Counted from the stretch's first letter, positions 1-9,210 are shown. The stretch: 64,000 nucleotides of DNA from Pseudomonas iridis (GCF_017980685.1 NZ_JACXXO010000002.1:62001-126000); one strand, 5' to 3'. Numbers and translations are program-made. The notes: a model not told the origin generated them from the sequence alone.

Positions 1-359
1 TGGTGCGTACGGTGCAACCGGTGCTGGCCGATATCCCCCGTGAAGTCGAAGAAGCCGCAGCGTGCCTCGGCGCGAAACCCTGGCAAGTATTCCGCCACAT
101 TTTAGTGCCGGCGCTGCTGCCGGCGTGGCTGACCGGTTTTGCCCTGGCCTTTGCCCGTGGCGTTGGCGAGTACGGTTCGGTGATTTTCATCGCCGGCAAC
201 ATGCCGATGAAAACCGAGATCCTGCCGCTGCTGATCATGGTCAAACTCGACCAGTACGATTACACCGGCGCCACGGCCATCGGCGTGTTGATGCTGGTGG
301 TTTCCTTTGTCCTGTTGCTGCTGATCAACCTGCTGCAGCGGCGCATCGAAACCCCATAA
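1..359 (+). CDS. cysT: Sulfate/thiosulfate ABC transporter permease CysT, 3' part
   Basis: This is the C-terminal 118 residues of an inner-membrane permease; the 5' end lies outside the window. It carries the EAA loop that contacts the ATPase ([15 protein letters not shown], then about 20 residues on, the GVGEYGSV segment typical of CysT) and ends in a membrane helix. CysT pairs with CysW and is driven by CysA to import sulfate or thiosulfate. The next gene starts 12 bp downstream with a GGAGG ribosome site, so the three form one operon. The substrate-binding protein (Sbp/CysP) would be expected just upstream, outside the window. Confidence 0.93.
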   Translation, partial: VRTVQPVLADIPREVEEAAACLGAKPWQVFRHILVPALLPAWLTGFALAFARGVGEYGSVIFIAGNMPMKTEILPLLIMVKLDQYDYTGATAIGVLMLVVSFVLLLLINLLQRRIETP

Positions 360-371
360 GGAGGCGCGAAC

Positions 372-1244
372 ATGTCCCAATCGTCTATTGCGGCCGCTTC
401 CTCGGCCAACGCTGCACGCCGTGGAAGTGCCACGTCGCGCAGAATCCTGATTGGCCTTGGCTGGCTGATCTTTTTCCTGTTTCTGTTACTGCCGTTGTTC
501 ATTGTGGTGTCGCAAGGTTTGAAGAACGGCCTCGGCGCATTCTTCACCGCGATCTTTGAGCCGGATGCACTCTCGGCACTGAAGCTCACCGTGTTCGCCG
601 TGCTGATTTCGGTGCCGCTGAACCTGGTGTTCGGGGTCAGCGCCGCGTGGTGCGTCAGCAAGTACTCGTTCCGCGGCAAGAGCATGCTGGTGACGCTGAT
701 CGACCTGCCGTTCTCGGTATCGCCGGTGATCGCAGGTTTAGTCTATGTGTTGATGTTCGGCGCCCAGGGCTTTTTCGGGCCGTGGTTGCAGGATCACGAC
801 ATTCAGATCGTTTTCGCCCTGCCGGGCATCGTGTTGGCGACGATTTTCGTCACCGTGCCATTCGTGGCTCGCGAGCTGATTCCGCTGATGCAGGAACAAG
901 GCACTCAGGAAGAGGAAGCGGCGCGTCTGCTCGGCGCCAACGGCTGGCAGATGTTCTGGCATGTCACTGTGCCCAACATCAAGTGGGGCCTGATTTATGG
1001 CGTGGTGCTGTGTACCGCGCGGGCCATGGGGGAGTTCGGTGCGGTATCGGTGGTGTCTGGACACATTCGCGGGGTGACCAACACCTTGCCGCTGCACGTC
1101 GAGATCCTCTACAACGAATACAACCACGTGGCCGCGTTCGCCGTGGCGAGCCTGTTGCTGATCCTGGCGCTCTTCATCCTGCTGCTCAAGCAGTGGAGCG
1201 AAAACCGTATCAACCGCCTGCGCGCCAGCGCCGCGGAGGAATAA
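372..1244 (+). CDS. cysW: Sulfate/thiosulfate ABC transporter permease CysW
   Basis: The protein has 290 residues, the usual CysW length. A first membrane helix lies near residues 25-45, followed by several more, and an EAA loop around residues 175-195 ([18 protein letters not shown]). The [15 protein letters not shown] stretch after the loop is characteristic of CysW. It is the second half of the permease heterodimer in the sulfate/thiosulfate importer. The gene sits 12 bp after cysT and 3 bp before cysA, which indicates a translationally linked operon, normally under CysB control during sulfur limitation; I did not identify a CysB site inside the window. Confidence 0.95.
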   Translation: MSQSSIAAASSANAARRGSATSRRILIGLGWLIFFLFLLLPLFIVVSQGLKNGLGAFFTAIFEPDALSALKLTVFAVLISVPLNLVFGVSAAWCVSKYSFRGKSMLVTLIDLPFSVSPVIAGLVYVLMFGAQGFFGPWLQDHDIQIVFALPGIVLATIFVTVPFVARELIPLMQEQGTQEEEAARLLGANGWQMFWHVTVPNIKWGLIYGVVLCTARAMGEFGAVSVVSGHIRGVTNTLPLHVEILYNEYNHVAAFAVASLLLILALFILLLKQWSENRINRLRASAAEE

Positions 1245-1247
1245 TTC

Positions 1248-2237
1248 ATGTCGATCGAAGTGCGTAACGTCAGCAAGAATTTCAACGCGTTCAAGGCGCT
1301 GGACAACATCAGCCTGGATATCCACAGCGGTGAGCTGGTAGCGCTGCTGGGCCCGTCGGGCTGCGGCAAAACCACCTTGCTGCGCATTATTGCCGGTCTG
1401 GAAACTCCGGATCAGGGCAACATCGTTTTTCACGGTGAAGACGTTTCCGGCCACGACGTGCGTGATCGCAACGTCGGTTTTGTGTTCCAGCACTACGCGC
1501 TGTTCCGCCACATGACCGTGTTCGACAACGTCGCCTTCGGCCTGCGCATGAAGCCGAAAAACCAGCGCCCGAACGAAAGCCAGATCGCGGCCAAGGTTCA
1601 TGAGTTGTTGAACATGGTGCAACTGGACTGGCTGTCGGATCGCTACCCGGAGCAACTGTCCGGTGGCCAGCGCCAACGTATCGCCCTGGCCCGTGCCTTG
1701 GCGGTTGAGCCGAAAGTGCTGCTGCTCGACGAACCGTTCGGCGCCCTCGACGCCAAGGTGCGTAAAGAGCTGCGCCGCTGGCTGGCTCGCCTGCACGAGG
1801 ACATCAACCTGACCTCGGTGTTTGTGACCCACGACCAGGAAGAAGCGATGGAAGTCGCCGACCGCATCGTGGTGATGAACAAGGGCGTGATCGAGCAGAT
1901 CGGTTCACCGGGGGATGTCTACGAAAATCCGGCCAGCGATTTTGTTTACCACTTCCTTGGTGATTCGAATCGCTTGCTGTTGAGCGACGACAACCACGTG
2001 CTGTTCCGTCCGCACGAAGTGTCGTTGTCCAGGCATGAGCTGGAAGATCACCATGCCGCTGAGGTACGCGATATCCGGCCGCTGGGCGCGACCACTCGGG
2101 TGACGTTGAAGGTAGAGGGGCAGACTGATTTGATCGAGGCCGAAGTGGTGAAAGATCACGACAGCCTGATCGGTTTGGCCAAGGGTGAGACGTTGTTCTT
2201 CAAGCCGAAGGTCTGGCAGAAAGTCGCCAGCCTTTAA
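1248..2237 (+). CDS. cysA: Sulfate/thiosulfate ABC transporter ATP-binding protein CysA
   Basis: This 329-residue ATPase has a Walker A motif GPSGCGKT at residues 35-42, a Q-loop ([12 protein letters not shown]), the signature LSGGQRQR and Walker B VLLLDEP followed by the D-loop GALDAK. The C-terminal part after about residue 235 is the TOBE-like regulatory domain seen in CysA. It powers the CysT/CysW permease. It is the last gene of the operon: a REP-type inverted pair begins 10 bp after the stop, and the next gene is on the opposite strand. Confidence 0.96.
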   Translation: MSIEVRNVSKNFNAFKALDNISLDIHSGELVALLGPSGCGKTTLLRIIAGLETPDQGNIVFHGEDVSGHDVRDRNVGFVFQHYALFRHMTVFDNVAFGLRMKPKNQRPNESQIAAKVHELLNMVQLDWLSDRYPEQLSGGQRQRIALARALAVEPKVLLLDEPFGALDAKVRKELRRWLARLHEDINLTSVFVTHDQEEAMEVADRIVVMNKGVIEQIGSPGDVYENPASDFVYHFLGDSNRLLLSDDNHVLFRPHEVSLSRHELEDHHAAEVRDIRPLGATTRVTLKVEGQTDLIEAEVVKDHDSLIGLAKGETLFFKPKVWQKVASL

Positions 2238-2246
2238 AATCAAAAG

Positions 2247-2316
2247 CTTCGCGAGCAGGCTCGCTCCCACGTTTGGAATGCATTTCCCTGTGGGAGCGAG
2301 CCTGCTCGCGAAAGCT
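2247..2316. repeat. REP-type inverted pair (TTCGCGAGCAGG family)
   Basis: Two inverted copies of a roughly 25 bp REP unit (CTTCGCGAGCAGG... and its reverse complement) are separated by about 18 bp. It sits between the convergent cysA and Mpo1-like genes and can form a long hairpin, so it may also stop transcription. Confidence 0.9.
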
Positions 2317-2318
2317 AT

Positions 2319-2843
2319 CTAGACAGCCGCCCGATTCGGATTAACCCGCACCACCCCCGCCCGCGCCTCGATCTGCTCTTTCAACTCATGCCGCATCCCG
2401 AGCATGAACGCCAGCTCCACCACGACAAACAGCGGCCCGACAATCAAACCGCTGACGTCATCGACAAACGCCGGTTTGCGCCCTTCGTAGTGATGCCCGA
2501 CAAACTGGATCACCCAGCCGATCACAAACATCGCCAGTCCGCTGCTCAGCCAGACCATGGTGCTCTGCTGCGCCAGGACATGCCCGGCCCAGACCGGTAG
2601 CCCCATCAGCACCGTCATCAGTACGCCGAGCTTCACCTCCAGGCGCAGGTAAAACCACGCCGAGGCCAGCGCTACCACCACGGCTGGAGATATCCACAAG
2701 CCGCCCAGCGACCATTCCGGACGCGACAACAGCACCGCGACCGCCACCACGATCAGCGGAATACCGATAAAGTGGCTGGCGATGTTGCGCGGGTCACGGT
2801 GGTAGGCGGCGTATTGACTCAGATGATCGACGAGGCTTTTCAT
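2319..2843 (-). CDS. Mpo1-like (DUF962) membrane protein
   Basis: The chosen start gives 174 residues and has a clear AGGAGG site upstream; an in-frame extension to 2927 lacks one. The N-terminus MKSLVDHLSQYAAYHRD and the following NIASHFIGIP match the Mpo1/YGL010w (DUF962) family, whose yeast member is an iron-dependent dioxygenase that shortens 2-hydroxy fatty acids. Conserved histidines appear in the YHRDPRN...SHFIG stretch and in QFVGHHYEGRKPAF, and about four hydrophobic helices are visible. The function in Pseudomonas is inferred from the family only. It is divergent from the Crp/Fnr-type gene. Confidence 0.85.
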   Translation of the reverse strand: MKSLVDHLSQYAAYHRDPRNIASHFIGIPLIVVAVAVLLSRPEWSLGGLWISPAVVVALASAWFYLRLEVKLGVLMTVLMGLPVWAGHVLAQQSTMVWLSSGLAMFVIGWVIQFVGHHYEGRKPAFVDDVSGLIVGPLFVVVELAFMLGMRHELKEQIEARAGVVRVNPNRAAV

Positions 2844-3010
2844 TGTTGTTCCTCCTGTAGGGTGATCGCAGCATGCCCCGGGTTCAGCGTTCGCTCTGTC
2901 AGGCAGGCGACAATTAGGAGTGTTCATGGATAAGCGTTCACGGCTGCTGACCGGCGCCTGCGTCCTTTCAGGATAGTCTGCTGGCGGCTGCGCGGGAGCG
3001 GCGGCTGACG

Positions 3011-3586
3011 GTGGGGCAGCGGCTGTTTCAGCGTGGCGATCCGCCGTGCGGTCTGTACGCGGTGCTCGATGGCGCCGTGCGCATCGGCGCGGTGAGCGAG
3101 CAGGGCAAGGAGGCGTTACTGAGTCTGGTCGAGGCGCCGCACTGGTTTGGTGAAATCTGCCTGTTCGACGGTCAGCCGCGCACCCACGATGCCTATGCCG
3201 TGGGGCCGTGCACGCTGCTGAATATCCCGCAGGCCACGTTGCTGAAACTGCTCGATGAACACCCGGTGTACTGGCGGCATCTGGCGCTGTTGATGAGCCA
3301 CAAGCTGCGCCTGACTTTCATCAATCTCGAACAGCTCAGCCTGCTGCCAGCCCTGGCGCGACTGGCTCATCGCTTGCTGATGATTGCCGAGGGCTACGGC
3401 GAAATCGACGCGCCCCGCCGGGTGCTGCAACTGCCGCAGGAGCAGTTGGCATCGATGCTCTCGTTATCCCGACAGACCACCAATCAGATCCTCAAGGACT
3501 TGCAGGGGCAGGGGATCATTGGCTTGGGGTATGGCGAGATCGAGATCCTTGATGCGGCGCGGTTGCGAGCGCTGGCCACGATCTGA
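3011..3586 (+). CDS. Crp/Fnr family regulator, N-terminus apparently frameshifted
   Basis: The 191-residue frame from a GTG codon holds a cyclic-nucleotide-binding fold (GQRLFQRGDPPCGLYAVLDG onward) and a C-terminal winged HTH (LPQEQLASMLSLSRQTTNQILKDL near residues 140-160). There is no cysteine cluster like that of FNR. The natural start is probably ATG 2926 (MDKRSRLLTGA), but that frame meets TAG at 2974, while the recognisable continuation (SFQDSLLAAARERRLT) runs in the frame of 3011. Either a small deletion has broken the start or translation begins at the GTG with a shortened sensor domain. Its ligand and targets are unknown. Confidence 0.75.
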   Translation: MGQRLFQRGDPPCGLYAVLDGAVRIGAVSEQGKEALLSLVEAPHWFGEICLFDGQPRTHDAYAVGPCTLLNIPQATLLKLLDEHPVYWRHLALLMSHKLRLTFINLEQLSLLPALARLAHRLLMIAEGYGEIDAPRRVLQLPQEQLASMLSLSRQTTNQILKDLQGQGIIGLGYGEIEILDAARLRALATI

Positions 3587-3602
3587 CGACAGCCGAGATC
3601 CC

Positions 3603-3693
3603 ATGTGGGAGCGAGCCTGCCCGCGAAAGCGGTGAGTCATTCACCAATCGTTTTGACTGACCCGACGCCTTCGCGAGCAGGCTCGCTCCCACA
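3603..3693. repeat. REP-type inverted pair
   Basis: GTGGGAGCGAGCCTGC at the left and its reverse complement GCAGGCTCGCTCCCAC at the right are about 45 bp apart. It separates the Crp/Fnr-type gene from the convergent hiuH. Confidence 0.9.
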
Positions 3694-3711
3694 TTTTGGT
3701 CCGTGTTGATT

Positions 3712-4122
3712 TCAGGAACCGCGATAGGTCGAGAAGCCGTACGGGCTCAGCAGGAGCGGGATGTGGTAATGCTGATCGGTCTGCTTCACTTCGAAAATCA
3801 CCGGAATTTCCGGAAAGAACGTGTCGTGTCTGGTCTTCTTGAAGTACTCGCCAGTCTTGAACACCACCCGGTATTCGCCCGCTTCAAATGGCTGTTTGGC
3901 CGGGAACAGTTCGGCAATGCGCCCCTGCTCATTGGTAGTGCCTTCGGCCAATGGCTGCCAGTTCTGGCCAACGTGTTTTTCCAGGGTCACGTTGACGCCC
4001 GGCGAGGGCAGGCCGTTTTCCAGGTTGAGTACGTGCACGCTGAGCGGATTGCCAGCGGCGAGTGCCAGGCTGGAAAACGCGCTGAGGCCCAGCGCAGCGA
4101 AGGTCATGCGCAAAGTCGTCAT
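3712..4122 (-). CDS. hiuH: Periplasmic 5-hydroxyisourate hydrolase (transthyretin-like)
   Basis: The 136-residue product has a signal peptide of about 22 residues (cleavage near LALA-AGN). The mature part follows the transthyretin-related fold: SVHVLNLENGLPS near the start, with the first catalytic His, and the diagnostic C-terminal YRGS. The family hydrolyses 5-hydroxyisourate, the product of urate oxidation. The secreted form resembles E. coli YedX. It lies 14 bp downstream of the HbpS/GlcG-like gene and probably shares its transcript. It also neighbours a copper/peroxide-type two-component system, the arrangement of hiuH with hprRS in E. coli. Confidence 0.9.
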   Translation of the reverse strand: MTTLRMTFAALGLSAFSSLALAAGNPLSVHVLNLENGLPSPGVNVTLEKHVGQNWQPLAEGTTNEQGRIAELFPAKQPFEAGEYRVVFKTGEYFKKTRHDTFFPEIPVIFEVKQTDQHYHIPLLLSPYGFSTYRGS

Positions 4123-4136
4123 GGTGAATCTCCTTA

Positions 4137-4619
4137 TCAGGAACGGGTGATGGACAGGCCAGCTTTGTCAGCGGCCCGGGTTGCACAGTTTTCGTCTTGC
4201 TCACCGCCGCCGGATCCAGCCACGCCCATGGCGCCAACCAGCTCATCGCCTGCGAACAATGGAATGCCGCCGCCAAGCAACAGCAATTCGTCGAGGGTGT
4301 TGAGGTTGACGGTTTCCGGATTGCTGCGGGCGCGCTCGGCGAACAGGCGGGTTGGGGTTTTTGTCGACAACGCGGTGTAGGCCTTGCGCTGGCTGGCAGC
4401 GGTGTTGTGCGGGCCGACACCGTCGCCGCGCAGGGTCACCAGCAAGTTGCCGCCCCGATCGAGTACCGACACCGTGCCGGTGCAGCTGCTCATTGCCGTG
4501 TCGGCCAGCAGGCGCGCAGTTTTCAGATCGAGGTCGGCGTGGCGCGGCAGTTCAGGGCTGGCGAAAACGCTGGCGCTGAGGCCGATGGCCAGGCTCGCAA
4601 CGAGGTATTTGACGTTCAT
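4137..4619 (-). CDS. Secreted GlcG/HbpS-family heme-binding-like protein
   Basis: The 160-residue protein has a signal peptide (MNVKYLVASLAIGLSASVFA) and one GlcG/HbpS (DUF336) domain. Features include LDLKTARLLADTA, VSVLDRGGNLLVTLRGDG, the ASQRKAYTAL segment and the closing GAMGVAGSGGGEQDE glycine turn. HbpS homologues bind heme, and some work in extracellular redox sensing with a two-component system; whether this one binds heme is inference. It starts the leftward hiuH transcript and faces the response-regulator gene across a 136 bp intergenic space containing a palindromic box. Confidence 0.85.
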   Translation of the reverse strand: MNVKYLVASLAIGLSASVFASPELPRHADLDLKTARLLADTAMSSCTGTVSVLDRGGNLLVTLRGDGVGPHNTAASQRKAYTALSTKTPTRLFAERARSNPETVNLNTLDELLLLGGGIPLFAGDELVGAMGVAGSGGGEQDENCATRAADKAGLSITRS

Positions 4620-4684
4620 AAAAAGGCTCCGGAAGCGAAGGCCATCACCTTAGCCGCCGGACTTCGTCAGAACGCCGTCAGTCG

Positions 4685-4702
4685 GATTACAAGTTTGTAA
4701 TG
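4685..4702. promoter_or_regulatory. CusR/HprR-like palindromic operator
   Basis: ATTACAA-GT-TTGTAAT is a perfect 7-bp inverted repeat with a 2-bp spacer. It matches the E. coli CusR/HprR box (CATTACAAnnTTGTAATG) except for one flanking base. It sits between the divergent HbpS-like and response-regulator genes, where it could control both. Confidence 0.75.
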
Positions 4703-4755
4703 GGCAACGAGGCCGAAGGCGCCTAGCCTGTGCGTCTGAATAATCGAGGTGTGCC

Positions 4756-5436
4756 ATGCGTTTGCTGGTCGTAGAAGATGAAGCCAAAACCGCGAATTTC
4801 CTCGCCAAGGGGCTGGGCGAGTCGGGTTTTGCCGTGGACGTGGCGCTCAATGGCCTTGATGGCCGCTATTTCATCGAGCAGCAGGAGTACGATCTGATCA
4901 TCCTCGACGTGATGCTGCCGGGCCTCAATGGCTGGCAATTGCTGCAACTGATCCGTCAGCGCGGCGCCACGCCAGTGCTGTTCCTCACCGCCAAGGACGC
5001 CATTGAAGATCGCGTGCGCGGCCTCGAACTCGGCGCAGATGATTATCTGCTCAAGCCGTTCGCCTTCGCCGAACTGCTCGCGCGCGTACGCACCCTGTTA
5101 CGTCGCGGACCAATGCGCGAAGCCGAGTCGTACAGCATTGCCGATCTGGAGATTGACGTTTTACGCCGTCGCGTCAGTCGCGGCGGTCAGCGCATTGCCC
5201 TGACCAACAAGGAATTCGCGTTGTTGCAATTGCTCGCCAGCCGCCAGGGCGAAGTGCTGTCGCGCACACTGATCGCCTCTCAGGTGTGGAACCTGAATTT
5301 CGACAGCGACACCAATATGGTCGAAGTCGCGGTAAGGCGTCTGCGCTCGAAAGTCGATGATCCGTTTATGCCGAAACTGATCCACACCGTGCGCGGCGTC
5401 GGGTATCAGCTGGAAGCGCCAGACGATGCGCTCTAG
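4756..5436 (+). CDS. OmpR-family response regulator, heavy metal/peroxide type (HprR/CopR-like)
   Basis: The 226-residue regulator has a receiver domain at residues 1-115 with phospho-acceptor Asp51 ([11 protein letters not shown]), the conserved Thr in LFLTAKDA and Lys in LLKPF. An OmpR-type winged-helix domain (about 125-222) follows, with [13 protein letters not shown] as its recognition region. It belongs to the IrlR/CusR/CopR/HprR group. The gene overlaps its kinase by 11 bp. Its place opposite hiuH and the HbpS-like gene argues for an HprR-like role in peroxide or copper stress; the inducer cannot be told from the sequence. Confidence 0.9.
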   Translation: MRLLVVEDEAKTANFLAKGLGESGFAVDVALNGLDGRYFIEQQEYDLIILDVMLPGLNGWQLLQLIRQRGATPVLFLTAKDAIEDRVRGLELGADDYLLKPFAFAELLARVRTLLRRGPMREAESYSIADLEIDVLRRRVSRGGQRIALTNKEFALLQLLASRQGEVLSRTLIASQVWNLNFDSDTNMVEVAVRRLRSKVDDPFMPKLIHTVRGVGYQLEAPDDAL

Positions 5437-6811
5437 GTCGATTGCCTGGCGCCTGGCGCTGGCGTTCGCGATGGTCTGCGCTTTGGTATTGGGCGCGATT
5501 GGCGTGTTTCTCTACCGCTCCCTCGCCGCTGAAATCGCCTACCGCGATGACCTGGCGTTGCTCGGGCGACTGGAACAGGTGCGTGCCTTGCTCGCCGACA
5601 GCGACAGCCTCGACGCGTTGCAGGCGCGGCCGCGGCTGTATCAGAACATGCTCGGTAATCTCGACAGTTTGCTGCTGGTGCGCCGCGCGGATGGATCAAA
5701 TGTGATCGCGATCAACCCGCGCCAGCGAACGCTTCCCGCGCTGAACTCAATCGCGCGCGATCAGCCGCCGCAACGTCGCGACGTGATGACCTGGCAGGCG
5801 CCCGACGGTGCCGAAGTGGCGCTGCTGTCCGGCGAAGCTCAGGGGCCGAACGGCGAATCGCTAACCGTGATTGCCGGTAAAGTACTAAGCGAACGCGAGC
5901 AGATGCTCGCCAGCTATCGGATGCGGCTGTACGTCGCGATCGGGCTGGGTGCGTTGCTGGCGTTTGCGTTGGGGCTGGTGCTACTGCGCCGTGGCCTGCA
6001 ACCTTTACGGCAATTGAGCGAAGCGGTGCGCGGCATTGACCTGCGCAGCCTTGATCAGCGTCTGCCTGCCGTTGGCACGCCGGTGGAACTGCTTGAGCCG
6101 GTAAACGCGCTGAACGCCATGCTTGCGCGGCTGGAGGACAGCTTCCAGCGCCTGTCGCAATTTTCCGCCGACCTCGCTCACGAAATTCGCACCCCGCTGC
6201 ATACCTTGCTCGCCAGTAATGGCCAGGCGCTGAATCACTCGCGCAGCACGGCGGAGTATCAGGAATTGCTGGCCTCGAACATGGAAGAGTTCGAACGGCT
6301 CAAACGTATGGCGGAAAACCTGATGTTCCTCGCCCGGGCCGAACAGGCGGAGCGTGCGCTCGACTTACGTAAGCTGGATCTGGCTGACATCGGCAATGAG
6401 CTGTGTGATTACTTCGAAGCCCTGGCCGACGATCGTGGGATTCACTTGAGAAACACGTTCAGTGGGCAATTGTTTGCCGACCAGCAACTGCTGCAACGCG
6501 CCCTCGGCAACCTGTTGGCCAACGCGGTGCGCCACGCTGACGTCGGCTCGGTCATCAGCTTGCGCCAGCGCGATGAGCCGGGCATGTGCTGGTTGCAGGT
6601 GAACAACTACGGCCCGGCCATCGCGCCCGAACATCTGGGCAAACTGTTCGACCGCTTCTACCGCGTCGACCCGGCCCGTGCCGAACCGGGTGATTCCGGC
6701 GGGTTAGGTCTGGCGATCGTGCAGTCGATCATGCAATTGCATGGTGGTCAGGTGCGGGTGAGCAGTGATGCGACGGGGACTGTGTTTGAGCTTGGGTTTG
6801 TGGTGAATTAG
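5426..6811 (+). CDS. Heavy-metal/peroxide-type sensor histidine kinase (HprS/CusS-like)
   Basis: The 461-residue kinase has a first membrane helix at about residues 9-31, a periplasmic sensor of about 135 residues, a second helix near 170-190, then HAMP, HisKA and HATPase domains. The phosphorylated histidine is His252 in [10 protein letters not shown]. The N box ([10 protein letters not shown]) and G box ([11 protein letters not shown]) are intact. It is the partner of the overlapping response regulator. The periplasmic domain shows no obvious Met/His-rich metal site. In E. coli HprS the signal is read by membrane-adjacent cysteine redox chemistry; I see no clear counterpart here. Confidence 0.9.
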   Translation: MRSRSIAWRLALAFAMVCALVLGAIGVFLYRSLAAEIAYRDDLALLGRLEQVRALLADSDSLDALQARPRLYQNMLGNLDSLLLVRRADGSNVIAINPRQRTLPALNSIARDQPPQRRDVMTWQAPDGAEVALLSGEAQGPNGESLTVIAGKVLSEREQMLASYRMRLYVAIGLGALLAFALGLVLLRRGLQPLRQLSEAVRGIDLRSLDQRLPAVGTPVELLEPVNALNAMLARLEDSFQRLSQFSADLAHEIRTPLHTLLASNGQALNHSRSTAEYQELLASNMEEFERLKRMAENLMFLARAEQAERALDLRKLDLADIGNELCDYFEALADDRGIHLRNTFSGQLFADQQLLQRALGNLLANAVRHADVGSVISLRQRDEPGMCWLQVNNYGPAIAPEHLGKLFDRFYRVDPARAEPGDSGGLGLAIVQSIMQLHGGQVRVSSDATGTVFELGFVVN

Positions 6812-6819
6812 ACGACCTC

Positions 6820-6885
6820 TTCGCGAGCAGGCCCGCTCCCACATTTGGAATGCGGTTCCCTGTGGGAGCGAGCCTGCTCGCGAAG
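6820..6885. repeat. REP-type inverted pair
   Basis: CTTCGCGAGCAGGCCCGCTCCCACA and, inverted, TGTGGGAGCGAGCCTGCTCGCGAAG form a long hairpin between the convergent kinase and AraC-type genes. Confidence 0.9.
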
Positions 6886-6919
6886 GGGCTGGAACTGACG
6901 ATTCAACACTCAGGTTCAG

Positions 6920-7924
6920 TCAGCGCAACTGATCCCGAAACTGCCCCGGTGTCATCCCCGTCCAGCGTTTGAACGCGCGGCTGAAACTGCTGGTGTCGGC
7001 AAACCCCAGCAGATAACTGACTTCACTCAATGAACAGTGCGGATCACGCAGGTGCAGCAGCGCGAGGTTTTCGCGGCTTTCGTTGAGCAGCGTGTCAAAG
7101 CGGCAGCCTTCATCTGCCAAGTGCCGTTGCAGGCTGCGCAGGCTCAGGTGCAAGGCTTGGGCGATGCGTTCGGCGCTGGGCTCACCTTCGGGCAGTTGTT
7201 CTTCGATGGCGTCGCGCACTTTGCGCTCCCAGGTCAGCGGTTTGAGCTGGGCCATGGTGCGCTTGAGTACAGCTTCGTTGTGTTCCGCCAGTTCGGGGTT
7301 GGCGTCGTCGAGGTGGCTGTCGAAGTCGCTGAGGGCGAACTCCAGGCGATCTTCGGCGGAGGCGAAATGCACCGGGGCGCGGAAGACTTTGTGCCATTGG
7401 TGGACATCGAGCGGTTCCGGGCGACGCAGGTAAACGGCCAGCGGCGCGTAGTCGCGGCCAAGGCGATTGCGGCAGGTGCGCACGTAGATCGCAGCGAAGG
7501 CATCAATGGCTTCGAAGGCTGGCGCTGGATTGCCTGCGGGAATTTTCAGACGGAACAGATAGCGGTCGTTGGTGCGGCTCAGGTCCAGCTCAAGTGCATC
7601 GCTGACCACCGGGTGATAGCGCGCGATACGCTCGAACACTTCGCGCAAACTGCCACTGGCCACCAGCGCGTATCCGAACGCGTGGAACGTTGTCGGGCTG
7701 ACGAACCGCGACACGCGCAAACCAATCGCCGGGTCGCCGCTGACCTGCACCGCTAGCTGCCACAGGCGCGTGGTCGCGGACAGGGGATAACGGGCGTTGG
7801 GGTCGTCCATCAGTTGCGGATCGAGCCCGGCCTGTTGGCACAGGTCAGTACTGTCCAGCCCCAGCGCGTCGAGTTGCTTGCGCAGGGCACGGGTCCAACT
7901 GGCGAGGGAGGTCGGTTCCTTCAT
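6920..7924 (-). CDS. AraC-family transcriptional regulator
   Basis: The 334-residue regulator belongs to the group with an arabinose-binding-like N-terminal domain (OruR/ArgR-like architecture). The first 200 residues contain LRVSRFVSPTTFHAFGYAL. Two helix-turn-helix units fill the last 90 residues; the second is the classic LSEVSYLLGFADTSSFSRAF followed by KRWTGMTPGQFR. It is transcribed away from the fatty-acid desaturase gene with about 100 bp between the starts, so it is likely to control that gene; the effector is unknown but a fatty acid or alkane would fit. Confidence 0.9.
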   Translation of the reverse strand: MKEPTSLASWTRALRKQLDALGLDSTDLCQQAGLDPQLMDDPNARYPLSATTRLWQLAVQVSGDPAIGLRVSRFVSPTTFHAFGYALVASGSLREVFERIARYHPVVSDALELDLSRTNDRYLFRLKIPAGNPAPAFEAIDAFAAIYVRTCRNRLGRDYAPLAVYLRRPEPLDVHQWHKVFRAPVHFASAEDRLEFALSDFDSHLDDANPELAEHNEAVLKRTMAQLKPLTWERKVRDAIEEQLPEGEPSAERIAQALHLSLRSLQRHLADEGCRFDTLLNESRENLALLHLRDPHCSLSEVSYLLGFADTSSFSRAFKRWTGMTPGQFRDQLR

Positions 7925-8024
7925 GCTGATTGGCGCTTCCGGTCAACAGGTTGGCGTTCTCGGCTACCGTCATTGCAAACATCACGACGCAAGATACGAA
8001 CATCTTAAACCCGAGGATGGAAGC

Positions 8025-9098
8025 ATGGACGGTACTTCTGCAAGCCCCCAGCAACACAATGCGGCGCAGCGATCAGCGCATATTCGGCAAGTGGTGCTGG
8101 CTAGAGGCATGGAATTGCGCGAGCGCTACCCGATTCTCAAGCATCAGGATGCGCTGGGTGCGGGAATTCTGGCGTTTGCGCTGGCCGGGATGATCGGTTC
8201 GGCGGCGCTTTACATCACTGGCCACATGGCCTGGTGGGTGTGCCTGCTGCTCAACGCGTTCTTCGCGTCGTTGACCCATGAGCTGGAGCATGACCTGATC
8301 CACAGCATGTATTTCCGCAAGCAACGCGTGCCGCATAACCTGATGATGGGCCTGGTCTGGCTGGCACGACCGAGCACGATCAATCCGTGGATCCGCCGGC
8401 ATCTGCACCTCAATCACCACAAAGTCTCCGGCACTGAAACCGATATGGAAGAGCGCGCGATCACCAACGGCGAACCATGGGGTTTTGCGCGGTTGCTGAT
8501 GGTCGGTGACAACATGATGTCGGCGTTCATCCGCTTGTTGCGGGCGCCGACCTGGGCGCATAAGTGGAGCATTCTGAAACGGGTTTTCAAGGTCTACGCG
8601 CCGCTGGCGCTGCTGCATTGGGGCGCCTGGTATGTGTTTCTCGGCTTTCATGCGGCCAACGGCATCGCCTCTCTGTTGGGCGCGCCAATTGAGTGGTCGG
8701 CAACCACACTTTCGGTAATGCAGGTGATCGATATCGCGGCTGTGGTGATCATTGGCCCGAACGTTTTGCGCACGTTCTGCCTGCACTTCATCAGTTCGAA
8801 CATGCATTACTACGGGGATGTCGAGCCGGGCAATGTGATGCAGCAATGTCAGGTGTTGAACCCTTGGTGGCTGTGGCCGTTGCAGGCGTTCTGCTTCAAC
8901 TTCGGCAGCAGCCACGGCATTCATCATTTTGTGGTGAAGGAGCCGTTTTACATTCGCCAGATGACCGTGCCGGTGGCGCATAAGGTGATGCGCGAGATGG
9001 GCGTGCGGTTTAATGATTTCGGCACGTTCGGGCGGGCGAACCGCTTTGTGCGCCGGGATGAAGTGGTGAGTGAAGAAGCGCGTACAGCCCGGGCCTGA
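8025..9098 (+). CDS. Membrane fatty-acid desaturase family protein
   Basis: From ATG 8025 (GAGG upstream) the protein has 357 residues. Three histidine clusters typical of di-iron membrane desaturases/hydroxylases are present: HELEHDLIH, HLHLNHH, and a late SHGIHHF; hydrophobic helices lie between them. The family inserts double bonds in, or hydroxylates, acyl chains at the inner membrane. The exact substrate is not evident. The divergent AraC-type gene is the probable regulator. An upstream in-frame extension from 7797 overlaps the regulator gene and is rejected. Confidence 0.85.
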   Translation: MDGTSASPQQHNAAQRSAHIRQVVLARGMELRERYPILKHQDALGAGILAFALAGMIGSAALYITGHMAWWVCLLLNAFFASLTHELEHDLIHSMYFRKQRVPHNLMMGLVWLARPSTINPWIRRHLHLNHHKVSGTETDMEERAITNGEPWGFARLLMVGDNMMSAFIRLLRAPTWAHKWSILKRVFKVYAPLALLHWGAWYVFLGFHAANGIASLLGAPIEWSATTLSVMQVIDIAAVVIIGPNVLRTFCLHFISSNMHYYGDVEPGNVMQQCQVLNPWWLWPLQAFCFNFGSSHGIHHFVVKEPFYIRQMTVPVAHKVMREMGVRFNDFGTFGRANRFVRRDEVVSEEARTARA

Positions 9099-9117
9099 TC
9101 GCTGAATTCAAGGGCCT

Positions 9118-9210
9118 TTTCGCTGGCAAGCCAGCTCCCACAGGTTTTGTGTGGTTCGTGAAATTTTTGAACTACATCGCCTTCTGGTGGGCTGGCTTGC
9201 CTGCGATAGC
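9118..9210. repeat. REP-type inverted pair, variant with GGCAAGCCAGCTCCCAC
   Basis: TTCGCTGGCAAGCCAGCTCCCACAG and a diverged inverted copy (GGGCTGGCTTGCCTGCGATA) flank a short AT-rich spacer. This is a second sequence class of REP unit, also present at 25482-25556. Confidence 0.8.

Noticed and set aside
738..1832. Open frame of 364 codons antisense to cysW/cysA
   Set aside because: Shadow of two well-supported genes; no family features.
2844..2927. 28-codon N-terminal extension of the Mpo1-like protein
   Set aside because: The inner ATG at 2843 has AGGAGG at ideal spacing and the protein family starts there.
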